Shown here: positions 8,401-11,173 of the stretch, piece after piece | Layout: every line of letters begins with the position of its first letter | How positions within the stretch are numbered: the stretch's first letter is position 1 | NCBI GenBank assembly: GCA_027596945.1 | Contig: JADGJH010001228.1 | Span: 1 to 11,173 of the forward strand | DNA from: Physocladia obscura | Lineage: Eukaryota > Chytridiomycota > Chytridiomycetes > Chytridiales > Chytriomycetaceae | Reading direction: 5' to 3' | Length of the DNA: 11,173 nucleotides | Notes under the pieces: model-generated | What the model saw: the letters and a program-made list of their open reading frames with translations, nothing else | What the model was told of the DNA's origin: nothing | The model's database searches: none | Program-made: the position numbers and the translations under genes

Positions 8401-9302
8401 TATGGGATGATTTGATAAAGTATTCGATGGACAAACCTCGTCTGTATTATTTTATTATTTGTCAGCTTTTTATTAAAACTTTTTCTCTTTTTTCGCATAG
8501 CTTTTATTATTGGTCTTTTGGAAAACCTTGGGTCTCATATTGATCCTGTGAAAGTGATACGAAAAATTCCTGAAGGATTGCCCATTCCACATTTACAAGC
8601 TTCGCTGATAAAAATTATGACTGATTATGGAATACAAATGTCGTTGCGTGAAGGATGCGCAAAAATTCTTGTTAGTGATGCAGTAAAGCTAATGGAGAGT
8701 TTGTACCGAAATCAGCGCCGAGCCATTTGTTTTAATGGTATTTTTGCCTACTTATTTGCTTCTTTTCTTTTCCTTATTGTTTTTGCGCCAGATATTAGTG
8801 TGCTTCAATGTAGTCTCTGTGAAAGCAAGTTCCATTTTGAAGGTAACAATCATCTGCTGATAATTGATTCTGAGAAAAATAAAATAAAATAGATCAAGAC
8901 AGAAATATTGTAATGTTCTTTTGCCAGCACATATACCATAAGTCATGTTTGCTTTCAAAATCAATTTCCCATGACCATAGTTCATCAGACCTTTCTTCAA
9001 AAACATTGCACCAAGTCAAACTTTCTGCATTGCAAGAGCCACCAATAACAGACACCATGCAAAATACAATTGACACACTTTATATGCCAGCAGAGTTTCT
9101 CAATACACCTACTTCTCCATTGCTGCCAGCAATGTCTATTGTTGATGGTGAATTATCTGATACTTTTGCTGAGATGAAAGATAATGCTGCAAATCATGAA
9201 GTTGCTGATTTGGATGGGTTTATGGGTTTACAGGATTCTCGAACTCAGCTGGTAAATAAGGTTCATACAGTGCATATTGCTTGTCCAATGTGCCGTGTGT
9301 GA
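5428..9302 (+). CDS. VPS41: Vps41, HOPS/AP-3 vesicle-fusion subunit (12 exons)
   Basis: Vps41 is the HOPS-complex subunit that tethers vesicles and endosomes to the vacuole/lysosome and recognises AP-3 vesicles. My exon model, in frame throughout, is: 5428-5700, 5744-5885, 5971-6227, 6287-6797, 6861-7124, 7196-7392, 7471-7598, 7672-8299, 8364-8439, 8501-8737, 8792-8842, 8893-9302, which totals 1057 codons. Splice points were set by continuity with known Vps41 proteins, e.g. RFL|ALGTHAG, DKP|PFIIGLLENLG and AIDFAKEQNDD. An acidic tail (33-60) precedes LKYQRLS, as in yeast Vps41. A WD40-type propeller follows (about 62-425; AIEWRNNYIAWANN|GVKIYD, LMIGWADSVKICVVKER, FYIVSPKDIVVAK). Then comes an alpha-solenoid of clathrin-heavy-chain type (about 425-900; DDHIEFLVSQSRYEEALLAAE) and a RING-H2 (C911, C914, C932, H934, H937, C940, C1052, C1055). 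It is longer than the human protein (854) and close to yeast (992). The acceptor of intron 4 is uncertain. ATG 5428 is the first in-frame start. Confidence 0.92.
5572..5601 (+). repeat. GAC/GAT codon run coding an acidic tract in Vps41
   Basis: Ten consecutive Asp/Glu codons (residues 49-58) form a trinucleotide microsatellite. It sits in a wider acidic, serine-rich tail (33-60), followed by EPMLKYQRLS. Yeast Vps41 has a comparable acidic run in the same place just before its propeller, so the tract looks functional and not random, though its length may vary between strains. Confidence 0.7.
5701..5743 (+). other. VPS41 intron 1 (43 nt)
   Basis: This is the shortest intron in the model. It begins GTGCGT and ends ATATCAG, with a TAACTTA branch-like word near 5713. 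Removing it joins RFL to ALGTHAG, matching the Vps41 sequence at this point, whereas reading through meets a stop within four codons. Confidence 0.85.
6798..6860 (+). other. VPS41 intron 4, two possible acceptors
   Basis: The donor is GTATAG at 6798, and reading through reaches TAG within five codons, so an intron is required. Two AG acceptors keep the frame: 6860 (CATGTAG, giving AFLPSLASTTDTT before FYIVSPKD) and 6890 (CGACAG, giving only DTT). I prefer 6860 because an ACTTAAT branch-like word lies about 23 nt ahead of it; 6890 follows a better pyrimidine tract. The choice changes the propeller-solenoid linker by ten residues. Confidence 0.6.
8738..8791 (+). other. VPS41 intron 10 (54 nt), in frame and stop-free
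   Basis: It begins GTATTT and ends GCGCCAG. Splicing joins CFN to DISVLQCSLC, the spacing expected between the end of the solenoid and the RING. The intron is a multiple of three with no stop, so retention would insert 18 mostly hydrophobic residues (GIFAYLFASFLFLIVFAP) just before the RING. Confidence 0.75.
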
Positions 9303-9308
9303 AATAAA
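9303..9308 (+). terminator. AATAAA polyadenylation hexamer abutting the VPS41 stop
   Basis: The hexamer starts on the base right after the TGA stop (9300-9302), implying a very short 3' untranslated region. No other AATAAA is evident in the following ~150 bp on this strand. Confidence 0.5.
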
Positions 9309-9478
9309 GAAGTTCAATATTTATCAAGTGGCAGAAGACTTCAAAAACCCCAACAAAATTTGTGTTTCCCAAAATCTTCTGCAAATCTTGAGAACATTCA
9401 CAGCTGATCTTAGATTTTTTGAGAAGAAAGAAAAATTGAATTTTGCAGAAATATAAGGCCTTGTTTGCTGAGGAAAAA
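9309..9478. other. Junction between VPS41 and the gypsy remnant, decayed sequence
   Basis: No intact gene. The minus strand is open but shows nothing recognisable as Ty3/gypsy protease or RT. One plus-strand frame is open for about 45 codons (KKFNIYQVAEDFKNPNKI onward to about 9450) and looks protein-like, yet has no recognised relative. The boundary of the retroelement fragment probably lies here. Confidence 0.35.
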
Positions 9479-9500
9479 TCATTTTTCAAAAATCATTTTT
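9474..9500. repeat. Two adjacent 13-bp palindromes
   Basis: The word AAAAATCATTTTT occurs at 9474-9486 and again at 9488-9500, separated by one base. Each copy is itself a palindrome around its central base. The stop codon of the second retroelement ORF lies inside the first copy. It may be a small duplication at an element boundary, or chance in AT-rich DNA. Confidence 0.5.
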
Positions 9501-9904
9501 GCCACACAAATGAGCAACCCAACTTGATCAGTTCTGTTTTCAACGTGATGGAGCAAAAGTTGGATAGTTTTGATGGAGCATTTTTCAATCAGTGGGTCCA
9601 TAGAGACAGTCGTAAGTTCAGATACAGTAGAAATCGTTGGCATGGTAGAAGAGTTAGTATTAGCAGCAGTGTTAGTGTTTGATGATTTCACTGTTATTAA
9701 TGGTTGGTTTTTCAATGGTTTGGGCAGCATGGTTGATAGAGGCTTTCTTGGAGTTTGTTTTAGACGTTGGGAACTTGATATTGTTGTTTTGAAAAGTTTG
9801 ACAGGCTCTGAGCTTGTCACAGTTATCTGTATTGTGTTTAGACTGGCAGTAGGCACAACATCCTTGGGAACGAAAATATTGTTTTTGTTCAGGTGTAAGG
9901 CATC
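9479..9904 (-). pseudogene. Gypsy element: +1-frame continuation after gag
   Basis: Immediately past the gag stop, the +1 frame of the minus strand is open for 141 codons. It begins SPFDALHLNKNNIFVPKDV, continues through a Ser/Thr/Pro/Asn-rich linker (TVKSSNTNTAANTNSSTMPT), and ends in LLICVAKMIFEK. In Ty3-like elements pol follows gag in a shifted frame, so this position suits the start of pol. I see no protease DSG/DTG triad and no RT, so it is either a linker, a cut-off pol start, or non-conserved. The element is incomplete beyond this point because VPS41 lies next. Confidence 0.5.
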
Positions 9905-9911
9905 AAAAGGG
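9901..9911 (-). promoter_or_regulatory. Possible +1 frameshift site at the end of gag
   Basis: The last gag codons read CCC-TTT-TGA-T. A Phe tRNA on TTT could slip one base forward onto the overlapping TTT while the TGA stop sits in the A site, then continue at GAT in the downstream frame. The arrangement is analogous to the +1 shifts at CTT-TGA in bacterial prfB and at stop codons in antizyme genes. It is unproven here. Confidence 0.35.
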
Positions 9912-10874
9912 CTGTTGTTGTTGTTGGACATTGTCAATTTCCATTGGGTCTTTGAGTTGTGGAAATGTGTTGGAAAGACGCTGTGTTTGAAATTGGTTAG
10001 TGTTACTGGTGTTCTGACGTTTGGTGGGCTGAATTTTGGCCTGTGGCTTGCAATTGCCGCAAAAATAAAGGTCATCAATTGTTTCCGCTTCTTGTTGTAA
10101 TTTCCTCAAGTCATTATGGATCTGGTAGAGATCAGGCATAGTTTGAAGATGAGACTTGAGTCCATTAAGATATTTAACACACAGATGTTGTTCAGGATAA
10201 GTGACACCAGCAGCAGAGATTGCAGAGACAAGTTTATTGAAGGCAGCGGAGTATTGAGTAGCAGCTCCAGTTTGATGTAAGTCTTCCATAGCTTCCACAG
10301 CTTGTGACAAAGTTAAAGTAGAGCCAAATGTGCGTTGAATCCATTGTTTGTAGAAGTCCCATGTTGCTTGAGTTCTTTGTTGTTCAGTCAATTGTCTCCA
10401 GGCAATACATGCACGTTCTGTGAGCTCAGATAAGACAAATTGAACATAGATTGGCTGTCAAGCATGAGAAGTAGTGTCAATAGTTCTTGCAAAGTTGTAT
10501 AATTGGCAGATTTCCAAAGAGCGGTCCAGGTAATCATCTAGAGAATTTTGAAGCTCATGAGCGGCTTTACCTTTAAAAATTCCAGAAAATTCCAAGGGCT
10601 TGACAGAAGGCATTTTAAAGTCAGATAAGCGTCTTTGTGATGATTTGAGACCAGTAGTAAAATTTTGAGAGCTTCCAATGGTGGGATCAAGTGCATTGAG
10701 TTTTTCTGTCAGAAGGTTAATGACTTGATTTTGCTCAGTGATTGTATGTTGGAAGGCTTCAAAGTTTGTTCCTTGATTAGCAATTGTTTGTTGCAGAGCT
10801 TGTTGTTGAGCAATGAGGCGTCTCACAGCTTTGTTCAAAGCAATAGTTTCCTCAGTATTCATAATAAGATCCAT
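9903..10874 (-). pseudogene. Ty3/gypsy Gag (capsid) with one internal TGA
   Basis: Gag forms the virus-like particle in which the retrotransposon RNA is reverse transcribed. The frame runs 323 codons from ATG 10874 to TGA at 9903-9905, broken only by TGA at codon 139 (10458-10460). In order it has a Gln-rich, coiled-coil-like N-terminus (RRLIAQQQALQQTIANQ), then the capsid region: KPLEFSGIFKG, a helix with DDYLDRSLEICQLYN, YVQFVLSELTERACIAW, and ATWDFYKQWIQRTFGS, AVEAMEDLHQTGAATQYSAA, FNKLVSAI. This matches the order of the retrotransposon Gag domain (compare 'W..F...F....A...L..L.Q...V..Y...F'). The C-terminus has CGNC but no complete CCHC zinc knuckle. The TGA may be a mutation or a read-through site. 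No other disruption is seen, so the copy appears fairly young. Confidence 0.8.
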
Positions 10875-10896
10875 GTTGAAAAAAAATATGGATAAT

Positions 10897-10990
10897 AGTA
10901 GAGTAGTAGTAGTAGAAGCAGTAGGAGTAGTAGCAGTAGGAGTAGTAGCAGTAGGAGTAGTAGCAGTAGTAGTAGTAATAGTAGTAGAAG
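10897..10990. repeat. AGT-rich microsatellite with 15-bp tandem repeat in the gypsy leader
   Basis: A trinucleotide-like tract dominated by AGT/AGC on the plus strand. Within it the 15-bp unit AGCAGTAGGAGTAGT is repeated perfectly three times (10917-10931, 10932-10946, 10947-10961) with partial copies on both sides. It lies between the primer binding site and the gag ATG, so it is the untranslated leader of the element and is read as TAC/TGC-rich RNA from the minus strand. Confidence 0.85.
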
Positions 10991-11015
10991 TATTCAGAAG
11001 AGAGAGGTTTGTATA

Positions 11016-11028
11016 GCCGATGCTACCA
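11016..11028 (-). promoter_or_regulatory. Retrotransposon primer binding site (initiator-tRNA-like)
   Basis: On the minus strand the sequence TGGTAGCATCGGC follows the putative LTR end after a TTT spacer. TGGTAGC is complementary to a tRNA 3' end ...GCTACCA, the ending of eukaryotic initiator methionine tRNAs, which carry an A1:U72 pair. Ty1 of yeast uses TGGTAGCGCC. The last bases would have to match this host's own initiator tRNA. Confidence 0.6.
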
Positions 11029-11031
11029 AAA

Positions 11032-11173
11032 TGTTATGGAATGAGCCTCTAGTAAGTAGGTTTTATTGCCAATTATTTAAGTTTTTAGAAGATTCCCTTT
11101 TATTTGCATTCATAGTTCAGGTTTTTATAGTTTTGGATTTGAAAAAGAAAGAAAGAAGTTTCCAGAAAAAGAA
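11032..11173 (-). mobile_element. Partial 5' LTR of the Ty3/gypsy element
   Basis: The minus strand ends an LTR-like stretch with ...ATAACA at 11032, directly before the spacer and primer binding site; TG...CA ends are standard for LTRs. Upstream in the element are a TATA-box-like TATAAAAA (11129-11122) and AATAAA hexamers (11104-11099 and 11067-11062), the order expected of a promoter followed by a polyadenylation signal. The other LTR end lies beyond the window. No second LTR copy is seen within the window. Confidence 0.55.

Noticed and set aside
5633..8892. The many separate open frames between 5428 and 9302 as individual genes
   Set aside because: They join into one Vps41 protein across GT-AG introns with consistent phases and continuous homology.
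9244..9270. A mini-intron within the last VPS41 exon (GTAAATAAG...ACAG)
   Set aside because: It would be about 19 nt, too short to splice, and the frame is open without removing it.
9570..10100. Long plus-strand ORF (176 codons) overlapping the gypsy region
   Set aside because: It is antisense to recognisable Gag and its Val/Leu/Phe-rich translation is typical of a reverse-complement shadow.
10897..10990. CRISPR-like repeat array
   Set aside because: The units are contiguous microsatellite-like repeats with no spacers, in a eukaryotic retroelement leader.
1..11173. tRNA, rRNA or other structural RNA genes
   Set aside because: I saw no cloverleaf pattern or rRNA-like sequence on either strand; the tRNA-like 3' end at 11016-11028 is a primer binding site only.
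1..11173. A functional gene cluster or defence system
   Set aside because: The host genes belong to unrelated housekeeping processes with separate promoters; adjacency alone does not support a joint system.

Overview
The window reads as nuclear DNA of a eukaryotic microbe, most likely a fungus and perhaps an early-diverging (chytrid-like) one. The evidence is a protein gene broken by eleven very short GT-AG introns (43-85 nt) with CTAAT-like branch sites, a fungal-type mevalonate-pathway kinase, a Vps41 with the acidic N-terminal tail known from yeast Vps41, and remnants of both Ty1/copia and Ty3/gypsy retrotransposons. The host genes use the standard genetic code. The phylum is inferred, not shown.

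Layout, left to right. (1) 2-331 (+): the 3' end of a phosphomevalonate kinase gene (ERG8), cut by the window edge. (2) 431-1891 (+): an intronless RtcB-type RNA ligase with all expected active-site residues, resembling the bacterial PrfH-associated subfamily and carrying an N-terminal ubiquitin-like (KHA/doublecortin-like) domain. (3) About 2105-3395 (+): a decayed Ty1/copia reverse transcriptase in several frames, inside a ~2 kb stretch (2065-4046) with no CpG dinucleotide. (4) 4037-4312 (-): a small unidentified ORF, where CpG returns. (5) 4435-5382 (+): an intronless seven-helix membrane protein with GPCR-like N-out topology, family not recognised. (6) 5428-9302 (+): VPS41, the HOPS/AP-3 vesicle-fusion subunit, reconstructed here as 12 exons and 1057 codons with propeller, solenoid and C-terminal RING-H2, starting only 45 bp after the preceding stop. 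(7) 9479-11173 (-): the 5' part of a Ty3/gypsy element pointing toward VPS41: partial LTR, an initiator-tRNA-like primer binding site, a leader with a 15-bp tandem repeat, gag with one internal TGA, and a +1-frame continuation. No protease, RT or integrase is visible.

The host genes are unrelated housekeeping functions (isoprenoid synthesis, RNA repair or ligation, vacuolar fusion) plus one orphan receptor-like protein, all on the + strand. They form a gene-dense block invaded by retroelements, not an operon. The observations most worth checking are the ubiquitin-fold/RtcB fusion, the CpG-free zone, the CCC-TTT-TGA-T frame junction after gag, the initiator-tRNA-like primer site, and AATAAA hexamers sitting on or next to the stop codons of all three complete genes.
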